Assembly: GCA_028274465.1 (NCBI GenBank)
Contig: CM051457.1
Location: 47,648,362 to 47,712,361, forward strand
Length of the DNA: 64,000 bases
Source: Plantago ovata
Lineage: Eukaryota; Streptophyta; Magnoliopsida; Lamiales; Plantaginaceae
Reading direction: 5' to 3'
The translations under genes were made by a program, and so were the position numbers. This document shows positions 54,779-64,000 of this stretch, piece after piece; positions within the stretch are counted from its first letter, which is position 1; each line of letters starts with the position of its first letter. The notes beneath the pieces were generated by a model. The model saw only the letters and a list, made by a program, of their open reading frames with translations, made no database searches and had not been told where the DNA came from.

Positions 54779-56090
54779 AGAGGAGTCTCATGCCAAACAA
54801 GAAGAACTAATCGATTGTATCTACCAAATTCTTATGAACAAAGACCATACAAATCATAACATGGAAGTAGGTTGAAGAATGTCTCGATTGAACCTATACA
54901 CATTCACATATGCACTTTGTTAAACAAGGGAGTCTCTCGTAACATTCTCTACCTGGACCTAGTAAATGACGACGTAATGATGCATATCAAAATACAAATG
55001 GTTGCCCCGTGCCTATGAAACTGAGGGCTTACTACTGTTCACCAAGTGAGACTTTCCCTCAAGAGAGGTCGAACCAATACTGGCTCTCATCAAACGAAAG
55101 AGAGTTCCCTAAAAGACAACACTCCCCTATTCTACCCGACTCTTAAAGAAAAACTCTTCACCACTTCCTGAATGGCAGGACGAGTGTGGTCTAGAACAAA
55201 CCTTGGGCTAGGCGACACGAGAACACAAGGAAGAATTTACAACTCGATTACGAACTACTACAAAAGCTGAAAAATAATGCAATACTTTGCTAAACCTGTT
55301 TTTTGGCTTGCTTGGACCCTTCTTTTGCTTTTTTGGGTCTTATTCTTTTTTATTTTTTTTTTGTTTCTTTTTTTTTTTCTCTTTTCTTTTTTTTTCCGAT
55401 CTTTTTATAGCCAGCAGTAGCACAATTGAAGTACAATGAAAGGAAATGACAATGACACTACAACGACCTCCCCAAACCTATTCGAAAGAATAGGTTGGAG
55501 CACAAACTCACAAGAAAAATAAAAACAAACTCAACATGACTCAACAAGACGAAAAACAAGTCATAATGAAAGTAACCCCCTCCCCAAACCTATTCGTTAG
55601 AATAGGTTTCAAACAAAGGATCGCACACCTCACTCTACCTCCTTCCTAGGCATTTAGAAATCTCAAAAAGCAAGGTGAAGACTTGTTGCCTCTTACATAC
55701 ATAATTACACGAGAATACAACCAAAGACTCTAACATGCAACATTTTATAAGGCCTTCGCGAACCGCGGTAGAGAAAACACCACGTAGTGATGTCGAGACT
55801 ACCAAGTTTAACTAGTGCACATACAAATATGACAAGCCAAGCGAGACAAACCTCAAACTATTCCATAGAGATGCAATGTATGGGCAATGGTCACAAACAC
55901 TTAGTCTATACAATAAAAAAGTTCAAAATGTTTTGCAATAAACTCCACACAACATCATGCAAAACTAGACTAAGGGTGAATGCATTCGAACAAACTAAAT
56001 CCTAAGAAAGCGGTAAACGTGCAAACAATGGAACAAGATACAATACTCAATGACATAAGTCATACAAAACTAACATCATAGTTCACATAA
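54779..56090 (-). other. Element C 3' noncoding region with hairpins
   Basis: Matches the N, A and B 3' regions on the opposite strand. It includes the conserved hairpins at 55475-55496 and 55587-55608 (the second with one stem-loop change, TTCGTTAGAA), a poly-pyrimidine run at 55326-55400 (A-rich on the element strand) and the conserved CTGGCTCTCATCAAACGAAA block (55080). Confidence 0.75.
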
Positions 56091-56130
56091 CACCCCCCCC
56101 CCCCACATGAAGCTCAAGCTGGTCCCCAGC
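56091..56130 (-). promoter_or_regulatory. Internal hairpin plus G-rich tract (C)
   Basis: On the minus strand GCTGGGGACCAGC (56118-56130) is followed, after a short spacer, by a run of at least ten G (56091-56104). Same position after ORF2 as in A and B. Confidence 0.55.
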
Positions 56131-56224
56131 AAAAGAGAATGAGGAATATAAAGTGATACTAGATGTTAACGAATGTGTGGCCTCTGTCGGCTGAGTATAC
56201 CAGAATGGACATGTGAAAAGACTA

Positions 56225-57519
56225 GTAATCCGGTTCATAATCCCCGTAATAATCGTTCCACATGTTAGAGAGAAGATCATGGGACTACTGTAGGGTCTCC
56301 TGTTTCCGGTCCAAGAGCATCTGCTGCTGCAAAATGAGCTGCCTATCGTTTCGGTGATGCTCCTCCGCGAGCTCCCAATCACTGTTGCGCTGGGCAACAT
56401 ATCCATCAAGAGTATGCTGCAGACCCTGTACAGTGGTGGTCAGGGTTGCAACATTGGCATCGAACCCACGAAATCTATCATCGAGGTAGGTCCTGAGCTC
56501 AGTAAAATCAAATCCTCAGGAACCACGTGCGGCCCGAGGTGGCTGCTGTGACCCACTAGGAGTGGCGGTGTCTGGAATAGGGTCCCGATCATCTGTCTCC
56601 ATGTCATCCCCATCACTCGGTGAGGAAGGTGGTGAGTCATCGGCGGCGTTAGCTGAAGGTATGGTCTGTCGGAACCTATGCTCCTGCTTAGTGATAGATG
56701 CTGGAGTCAAGGCCGAGGTGACTGAGCCGGTCTCATCAATACCCTCTACCCCGTGATACTTGCAGTAAGCGGTGATCAGGCAGGCAAAGACGAAGGGCTT
56801 CCTCTTATTGTTCCAATGCCTCACCTACTCTTCATAGATGATGTTGCCGGTACCAATATTATGCCGACCCAAAAGGCAGTATATAAGCTCTGCATACCAT
56901 GGCTGAATCGAAGTATCATTGGTCCGAGGAATGAGATTGGCCATGATGAACTTCATAGCCGTCCTAGCCTCAAGGTTGAGGTCCTTTCTGTTTAGTCTCT
57001 CCGGTCTATTGCCATATGGGTACGCATAATCCCTGTGGCAGACACCTGTGTGACGCTGTCGTCAATCACCCGGCTTGCCCTCGAGTACTTGTATACGTGT
57101 GCACTCCTGTTCCCCTAAGTGGATGAAGTCTGAAATCGTTTGGGGGGTCCACGACACTAGTGTGTTCCATACTGGGATGCCCCTATGTCCGCGCGGTCTG
57201 TGTATCCTATGTAGAACTCTTGCATTAGCGATACATCGTACCCCTTGAACCGGTTGGAGGTGTACCACTTCCAATTCCTTCTCCCCTCCAAGCTATAGAG
57301 CATTCCGCACACCGGTGTGGTAGCATAGCTTGCTGGGATTTAGATTTTGCGGTCACGGACTATGGAGCGGGGCTTAATTGCAGCTTCCTCCTCAAGGTCC
57401 AGTCGAATGGAGATCACTTGGAGCGATGGTTCATAGGCTTCGCTGGCTCGGGAGCTCGAGGCGGCTCCCTTTCCCTTCTTGCTCTTGGATGACCCTGCTT
57501 TCTTCTCATCACGAACCAT
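56225..57519 (-). pseudogene. ORF2 of element C (decayed)
   Basis: Start ATG at 57519, a few bases after the splice acceptor, opens 'MVRDEKKAGSSKSKKGKGAASSS', parallel to the N-terminus of the element A protein. The body is scattered over frames: 'GRRNWKWYTSNRFKGYD', 'RHWNNKRKPFVFACLITAYCKYHGVEGID', acidic 'SDGDDMETDDRDPIPDTATPSG'. Stops include one at 56516-56518, after which homology continues to the conserved tail 'NMWNDYYGDYEPDY' ending near 56225. It confirms the length and C-terminus of ORF2 in A. Confidence 0.75.
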
Positions 57520-57524
57520 GGTAC

Positions 57525-58068
57525 CTGAAACGCAGCAATTAGTATCTTGTACTCAACAAATACGATATGCCAATGCAAATGCAATTTTGTGCAAGTAATC
57601 GAGTGTCAACTTCGACCAACTCTACTCCCTTACCCCATGTTCTAGTCTAGCTACCTATGCTAAGAACAATCATGCAATTCATCTCAATCATGTACTATAT
57701 CATAATCAAAGCTTATGCTAGACAACGAATAACCTCAAATTTATAAGGCAACATGCATACCATAGTATCGAAAATCACCAAAAAACGCACAATCTACCCA
57801 ATCAAGTGTTCTATCCAATAATCTATAGTCATCATATCAATTTGCTCGAATTTAATAAGGCATGAACGAATCAAAACAATGCAATCAAGACTTAGAAATC
57901 TTAATTGAGCAAAAGCCCCAATTCCACCATCCCAACGAAATTAAGCATGAAATTGATAGAGAAATCATGTAATACACACAAACAAGTAACCCATACATCA
58001 TATAAGCTCAATTGAAGCAAAAATCAAGAAACCCCCAATTTCGAAAATTAGGGTTCTTGAGGGGTTAC
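57525..58068 (-). other. Probable 5'-leader intron of ORF2 in C
   Basis: Minus strand donor CTGAG|GTAACC at 58068, acceptor GTTTCAG|GTACC ending at 57525, 544 nt. The first part carries AACCCTAATTTTCGAAA and a T-rich body as in A and B. Confidence 0.65.
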
Positions 58069-58299
58069 CTCAGATCTGGAAATTGGATGAAGTATGAAAA
58101 GATTTGTTCGGATGAAGATGAAGAGCACGTAATGGGCTTCGATTCAAGCTAAATAACACAAAATTTGGTGGAGAATTGAAAGAATTATGGAAGAGTGAAG
58201 AATTTTGGGATTTTTTTTGATTTTGGGAGTAAGAGGAAGAGAAAGGATGAAGAATGAGGAAAAAGGGGACAAATCCCACTTTTAGTTTGTTCTGAACCT

Positions 58300-58625
58300 G
58301 TGGGGCAGAGTGCCCCGGGTGGGCGGTGGTGCGCCCCACAGCACCCGAGAGCTGGAGCTCTCGGTGTTGAGGGGCGGACAGTCCCACATGGGTCGGACCG
58401 CTTCTCAACTCCAGAGAGTCTCCAACTCTCTGGAGTTGGGGGGTGGACCGCCTCCCATGGGCGGCGGTCCACCTCTCCACTCTAGAGAGTTGGAAACTCT
58501 CTGGGGGTGGGGGCCGGACCGCCCCCCATGGGCGGCGGTCCGCCTCTCAACTCCAGAGAGCCGCTGGCTCTCTGGAAGTGGGGCGCGGACTGCCCCTCAT
58601 GGGAGGCGGTGCGCCTCCCACTTAC
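58300..58625 (-). promoter_or_regulatory. Internal GGCGGTCC palindrome array of element C
   Basis: About 65-bp tandem units combine GGCGGTCCGCC/GGCGGTCCACC palindromes around a CCCATGGG core with AGAGAGTTGGAAACTCTCT-type stems. Repeated units are seen from 58380 to 58580. The spelling resembles this element's LTR array (GGCGGACCGCC). It lies upstream of the ORF2 leader on the minus strand. Confidence 0.7.
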
Positions 58626-58877
58626 AGAGGCTAGGGGCCGAATTTTTTCGGCCCCTCTCACAAAATTTTCACTCGAAAACATTTTTCTCACTAAAACACT
58701 CGAAAAAAATTCACTCCAAACGTACAAGAAGCACAAAACAATACACAAACCACAAAAACTTATAAAAAAAAAAATTGTTCGATGTATGTATGCAATGCAA
58801 GAAAGCAATAAAAACTCCGGGTTGCCTCCCGAATAGCGCCATTGTTTAGTAGTCTTTGACTCGGCTTCTCTTGTCTC

Positions 58878-60990
58878 TTAGTTCCTTTCCAGACGGGTAC
58901 TAGCCTTCCCCTTCATGGATCTCTTTTTCATACCTAGTACCTTAGAATGAGAATGAATAAACGCAGCAAGGCCAAAAAAACTTATGGGGTGAGAATGAAT
59001 GGAATGTACTTTATGATCAGAAGTGGCTTTCAACGTATGTTGCTTGCTATCTACCTCAATGGTGCAAGATCCCCTGTAGATATCGACCACGGATCGCACC
59101 TTGGTCAAGAAAGCTCTTCCTAACAGAACCACATCATTCATCCCACACTGCGATGCAGCATCACCACGAGGGTGTAAACAGAAGTGACACCAATCCTCAT
59201 AGAGACATTTCGAACAACACCTTCCGGCCTCACAAAGGATCCATCCGCCAGTTGCACAATGGCCTTGTGGTCCTCTAGCTTCCCCAGACCACTCTTCTCA
59301 TACAGATTCATTGGGAGCACATTAGAGAATGCTCCCGTATCTAGTGTAGCACGGATATCATCGAGGCCACCTATCCCAACCTTAACATCAAAGCTATCAG
59401 GGATTGGTTCGGAATCTTCCTCGTCCTCCTCACTCACATCGAATCCTAGTCCCTTGTCTTCCTCCTTGGCCAACACTTGCACAACACTTGCACTCAGCAA
59501 CCTTCTTAATGGTGATCTCCACGGGAAGGTCTCCTACCAGGGTTATAGAAATCGATTTCTCCGTCTTACTGGGCAACTTCCCTTGCTCCCTACTTGCTCC
59601 ACGGTCGTTGATCTCTTGCATCTTTTGGTGAGGAAGCCTAGTACTTGCCTCCAATTGATCGAGCCTACCCCTCGTCTTCTCCGAATCTTCGTCATACCTC
59701 TTCATAAACCCCTGGGTATTGTTGACCATCTTCTGCAAAGTGTCCAAGAGAGCAACTGACTTGGACTTAGGTGCTTCGGTTCTAGGGGGAGGGTTCTCAC
59801 AATGATCATTACCGTAGTTGAGATTACTATGTTCTTGGCTAGGTACATAGGTCTGGTTTTGGGATGCATAACCTTGGTTGCTTCGGAACCCCTTTTTCCA
59901 ATATCCACCACGAGGATTCCTACCGTCTTGCCCATAGCTAGCCTCCCCAAGTTCTGCAGCAAACACCTCTTCTTCTCCTGCTTCCACCCAATAAACACCA
60001 TCGTTGGTCAGATCAGACCTAAACATATGAGCCCCATGCCCACAGTTCTTGCACACCTTGCAAACTTCATTGGAAAGAGGCTGCCGCATCGAGCTCTTAA
60101 GAGCCTGCCTCATCTCATGGGCGAAGCCATCGAACCTATCCCCACTCACACCGTTCAACTACACCTCGGGTTTCGTTGGAGCTTCAACTACACGCCTCAT
60201 GTTCATGCCCCTTGGATCCTTGAACTGAGATCCCTTCGCGAGCCTTTCAAAACACGCCCACACATCTTCGGCGGTCTACTCCCAGATATTTCCTCGGCAT
60301 TGGAAATCCACAACCTGTTGGCTCTCATATGTGAGCCCATTGTAGAAGTGCTGGACAAGATCAGAGAGTTCCATCCCATGGTGTGGGCACTTGTTCATTA
60401 GGTCCTTGTACCTCTCGAGAGCACTATAGATGGTCTCATCGTAGTCTTGCTTGAAACCACTGATTTGAACCTTCAGCGCGGTAGTAAGAGTATGGGGAAA
60501 ACATTTCTCCGTAAAAGCAGAAAACACCTTAGCCCAGGTGTCAAGTGATCCAGCTTCCAGAGAGCCCAACCATGCCTTTGCTTTATCACCAAGACCCATA
60601 GCAAAGACGTTCATCCTCAGCTCATCATTCGTAATCCCAGCTCCAGGCCTTGGGAGATTGTTGATGAAATCCTCAATGTCATTCAAGAATCCCATGACAT
60701 CCTCCCTAGACAACCCGTAGAACTTCGGAAGCTGCTGGAACATGTGATTCTTAATCTCCAATCACGAGTTGCAGCAGAAAGAACAATAGCCGGACCTCTC
60801 ATCCGTTCCTGGTTGGGTTGAACCCATGATTTCAAGAGTGGGCGAGTCATCACAAAACTTCCCAAGAATCAGGTTGCTTAAAAATCTCCTTCAGAGAATC
60901 AGAGAAATCTTCCTCCACTACCTCAATTCTAGCACTATCTCGTTTCCTTTGATGATATACCCTATCAATCTACGCAATAGGTTTAACAAT
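58878..60990 (-). pseudogene. gag-pro: Athila-like Gag-protease of element C (decayed)
   Basis: Homology begins around 60990 ('IDRVYHQRKRDSARIEVVEEDFSDSLKEIF') without a clear start codon. Pieces: 60865-60683 before a one-base deletion near 60762; 60761-60276 with 'GLGDKAKAWLGSLEAGSLDTWAKVFSAF' and 'GMELSDLVQHFYNGLTYESQQVVDFQCRGNIWE'; 60158-59430 with CCHC 'CKVCKNCGHGAHMF' (last Cys to Phe). Protease follows in 59500-59138 with 'LDTGAFSNVLPMNLYEKSGLGKL', and the tail in 59141-58878. Several frameshifts and stops. Confidence 0.88.
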
Positions 60991-61108
60991 AGGTTAAACC
61001 ACCTGAAACGAATCAAGTGAGTATCAAAGGGAAACAAACTAAACTACTAAATTATGGAAATTGAATGCTGAAAATATAAACAAGCTAAAGAGTAAAAAGG
61101 AGTTATAG

Positions 61109-61126
61109 TCCCTGGCAGCGGCGCCA
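61109..61126 (-). other. Element C primer-binding site
   Basis: Minus strand TGGCGCCGCTGCCAGGGA, three bases from the LTR end; two mismatches to the tRNA-Asp complement. Confidence 0.85.
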
Positions 61127-61129
61127 ATT

Positions 61130-62439
61130 TGATGAACGAGATTGTCAGACTCGAACAATCAAATAAATTTGTTTGAAAGCCAAAGGGCAACTCACAACTA
61201 CACAAAACACGTAGTGCAAAGGTAAGATGACCTCGAGTGTCGATCTCTAGGGACTAAACTAGATTTAACTAAATAATTAACTATATAAATTCAGAAAACA
61301 AATTTGACTTAGCTTGACTTAACGATATATGATGAGAGCTGGTGATAGTATGCTCGTTCTAAGCATCAAGTTCTAATTATGCATGAAAGTGCAACTCGTA
61401 CTGCTTTAAAAGTAATTCGAATTAATCAAACACCAAAAACAGATTTGTAGACGTGTATTTTGAAAGCTTCCTATCTATACTAATACTTGGCTAAGGTTGT
61501 CAGTCTTAGTTCAAGCTGTACTTGATAATTATAATTATTGAATCGATGATCATGAATTGTCCTAGTGTTTCCAACACTTTCATACGAAGATATTTGCATA
61601 GTCGGATCAAAGAATCGAATTAAGATAATTAAACAAGTAAAAGACTTACAAACTCAATCATGCATAATATGAACCCTAGCTTTGAATTTACATACTATCA
61701 CCAACTAGATGCTTAGCTACTCATATCAAAATCATAAACAACAATACCAATCATATGAGAAAACATAGTTGAGTTGAAAGATAAATAGCAGAAATTGTGA
61801 GATACAAAGTTAACACCAAAGGTTGTCAATCTCCGGTGAATTGCTAAACTCACAAAGATCTAGCAAGGTGAGATCAATTGATGTCCAAATCTCTACTCTA
61901 CCTCCAAAATTGCTAAGAAACAATGGTTCTAAGAGAAAAAAATACCCAGAACAAGCTCTAGGGTTTATGTCTGCATTATGATGAAAGATATGAAAATTCG
62001 CAGCTTTTGAAAATATATATAGTTGTTGTCGGCAGGCTACGCGGCGGACAGCCTGGTACGCGGCGGACCGCCGGACACCAGGCGGACCTCCGGGCACCAG
62101 GCGGTACGCCTGGCACGGGCAGAGAGTTGCCCGTGCCATTTTCTTCCTCCAGATCTTCGATTTCGGCCCTTGGCACGGTTTTGAGTCCCAAAACTTGGTC
62201 TTTTGGCCTGAAAACTCGTCCCGGTACTCCTTGACACACCATGGGTGATCTCGTTGCACCAAAACATCATTGTTTCGCCATGATTTATATCCAAAAGCGC
62301 GATTTTCACCTAAAACCTGAAAATAACAAAAGAAATGGAAACGTGACACTATTCTAACAAAATGCACTAAAATGCATGCAAGAGGATAGTTAAATTGGTG
62401 AAAACGACCCGAATGATAGTGTAAAAAACACTGTCATCA
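61130..62439 (-). repeat. Element C 5' LTR
   Basis: 1310 bp, complete. On the minus strand it starts TGATGACAGTGTTTTTTACACT and ends CTCGTTCATCA. Palindrome array 62027-62115, TATA about 62013-62021. Conserved GTGTCACGTTTCC box near 62337-62356. Confidence 0.92.
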
Positions 62440-62444
62440 GTACT

Positions 62445-62613
62445 CCGCGAGGCGGACATCCTAGGAAACCCACACAAGATGGAACCCAAGTGGGAAGGCC
62501 CTTACAAGATAGTGGAAGCCAATTTGAATGGAAGTTACCGGTTGCAAGACATGGAAGGAGATAAGTTGAAGAACACTTGGAACACCACCAATCTCCATAG
62601 GTTTTATGCCTAG
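62445..62613 (+). pseudogene. pol: Tat pol C-terminus
   Basis: Completes the integrase C-terminal region after element C: 'READILGNPHKMEPKWEGPYKIVEANLNGSYRL' and ending 'NTWNTTNLHRFYA' with TAG at 62611-62613, the usual Tat pol ending. Continuity across the GTACT duplication is exact. Confidence 0.9.
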
Positions 62614-63297
62614 AAGGCATTGGAGAGTTAAGCAAGGTTTTGATGAGCTCCTGTGGAAGGCCCCCTTTCGTTAGTTTATAATTTCTAGTTCAGTTTTTGT
62701 TTCGCCCTTTTGCATGGCCTCGAAGCCCAACGTTGTAATTGAATTTCCGTCAAATCAATGCAACTCTTTCAGCTTGAAGTATTGACTTGTTTGCTTGCAA
62801 AATTGCGCGAAAAGCAGATATAAGATCACGAAAGGCAACACAAAAATGCGAAGCAAGACAAGGGGCTCCAAAGGAAAGAAATAATGGTCGAAAGGCAAAA
62901 ATTCTTGTCTTATCAATTTTTTAAGACAAGAAAAAGATGTCTCTGAATTTTTTTTGAGAAATTTCAAGTTGAAGGTCCCCGGACGCACAAATTGCTCGAC
63001 TTCCGCTCCTCGGCCAACCTCCAAGTGGTCCGACGACCACAATATGTTTCTTCCTTGGATTTTTTGAAGAAAAATTGAAGGGAGAAAAAGTGTGCTCGAC
63101 GGCAAACTTAATTACCTAAGGGCCGACTACAACATCAATTAACCTTGCTCGACTAGTATGCATTGGAAAGCGTCCGAGGACATTAAGGAATTGATGTGCC
63201 CGACTAGCACGACTCCATACTTGGTGAAATTGTTATGAGCAAGTTCTCCGCAAACACATAGCGGCCGACTAGCAAAGAGGTCGACCAACAAGGTGCC
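62614..63297 (+). other. Tat 3' noncoding region
   Basis: No convincing ORF. The words CGACTAGCA and GTCGACCAACAAG recur near 63070-63290. No Tat 3' LTR or PPT is recognisable before element F begins. Confidence 0.5.
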
Positions 63298-64000
63298 TGA
63301 TGAACGTGTATTTTACACTTTCATTCGAGTCTTTTTCACCAATTTAGCTATCCTCTAGGTTAATTTAGCTTTTATTTTAGTGCATTTTATTAGAATAGTG
63401 CCACGTTTCCCTTTTCTTTGTATTTTTCATGTTTTAGGTGAAAAACGTGTTTTTATGGGAAATATTGATCAAGAGGACGAGGTTTTGGTGTTTCGAGGAC
63501 ATTCGTGGTGTATCTAGAAGGTTCCGGATGAGATTTGAGGCCTAGGCGACAAGTTTCAAGGCTTAAAGATCACTAGAAGGCAAAATCCGAGTCCGAAAAG
63601 GAAAAGAAGACTAAAATCTCGCTAAAGTCGATCTGGACGTCCCAGGCGAATCGCCTGGGACGTGGGGCGAATCGCCCCCACCAGGCGAATCGCCCGGCAC
63701 CTGGGGCGGTTCGCCCTGTGCGTTTCCGAACATTATATATAGTTTGCCTATTTTTCTACGTTTTTCAGACCTTTTCAAATTATTTGGAGAGACAAATTCT
63801 CCACAGCCTGTTCTAGGAATTATTAGCTTAGAAGACTATTTTTCTTATTGATTTGGAAGTTTTAGCATAGAGATTGGACATCTTTGACCTTCGATTCTTG
63901 CTTGTGAGTTAGCAATTCATCGGAGATTGACAACCTTCGTTGGTAACTTGTATCTCACAATTTTTCTACTTTTATTTATTTCTTTCAACATGTTTGCATT
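63298..64000 (+). repeat. LTR F (partial, runs off the window)
   Basis: Starts TGATGAACGTGTATTTTACAC, so it belongs to the A/B/E superfamily but is diverged. It holds GAATAGTGCCACGTTTCC (63394-63411) and a palindrome array (63639-63715) with cgaAtcg centres. A first unit with 11-bp arms, one GGGGCG and one GGGCGGTTCGCCC variant are included. TATA at 63731-63740. The internal region is outside the window. Confidence 0.85.

Larger units (their letters stand above)
53498..62439 (-). mobile_element. Element C: minus-strand Athila-like element with ORF2
   Basis: 8.9 kb with TSD GTACT (53493-53497 and 62440-62444) in the Tat pol C-terminal region. On the minus strand: 5' LTR 61130-62439, PBS, decayed gag-pro, palindrome array, leader intron, decayed ORF2, internal hairpin/G-tract, paired hairpins, 3' LTR. 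The inner end of the 3' LTR together with the PPT is deleted. No polymerase genes. Its Gag and LTR are closest to C2. Confidence 0.93.

Noticed and set aside
58070-58836. Overlapping GC-rich ORFs on both strands
   Set aside because: Translations of the internal palindrome array of element C. Frames are inconsistent with any conserved product.

Overview
This window is plant nuclear DNA, probably from an angiosperm with a repeat-rich genome. I found no host gene, rRNA, functional tRNA gene or CRISPR array. Almost everything is LTR retrotransposon sequence in several nested layers. The case for a plant rests on Ty1-copia polyproteins, a Tat-lineage Ty3-gypsy polyprotein with two RNase H domains, Athila-type Gag proteins, and primer-binding sites (PBS) complementary to plant tRNA-Asp(GUC).

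Left part (1-21479). An unassigned AT-rich stretch is followed by a decayed copia gag-pol (1426-11006). That copia is split by element N (2856-8858, minus strand, target-site duplication (TSD) ATGTG), which carries only a short gag. Next come a copia-type LTR-like block (11007 to about 13085), an inverted LTR fragment of a TGTTAGG...AACA (Sirevirus-like) family, the 5' end of a minus-strand Athila-like element (C2, 14000-16722), and the decayed long 3' ORF and 3' LTR of the TGTTAGG element.

Right part (21480-64000). A Tat element forms the scaffold: gag-pro 21482-23602, pol in pieces at 23603-24197, 42735-44896, 52574-53497 and 62445-62613. Its pol has been invaded at three places. The first holds a copia-LTR fragment that itself contains Athila-like elements A (24198-33131, TSD GGTGT) and B (33797-42075, TSD GACAT). 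The second holds a solo LTR, D (44897-52573, TSD GCACA), with element E (45751-52147) nested in it. The third holds element C (53498-62439, minus strand, TSD GTACT). A further LTR, F, begins at 63298 and runs off the window.

Elements A, B, C, D, E, F, C2 and N share an architecture: TGATGA...TCATCA LTR ends, a tRNA-Asp PBS, gag or gag-pro, no reverse transcriptase or integrase, and a structured 3' region. In A and C an independent ORF2 (putative plant transposon protein family) follows an intron-bearing leader; B keeps a rearranged remnant. They look non-autonomous and must depend on polymerase supplied in trans.

The most interesting structure is an array of GC-rich palindromes just upstream of the LTR TATA box, with a second array inside the element ahead of ORF2. 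The two arrays use the same family-specific spelling (cgaAtcg in A, cgaAccg in B, CAAGCGG in N, GGCGGACC in C). The second notable observation is in element A. Its PBS is extended into an almost complete antisense copy of tRNA-Asp, and the first altered base falls exactly opposite tRNA position A58, the residue whose methylation normally stops plus-strand synthesis.
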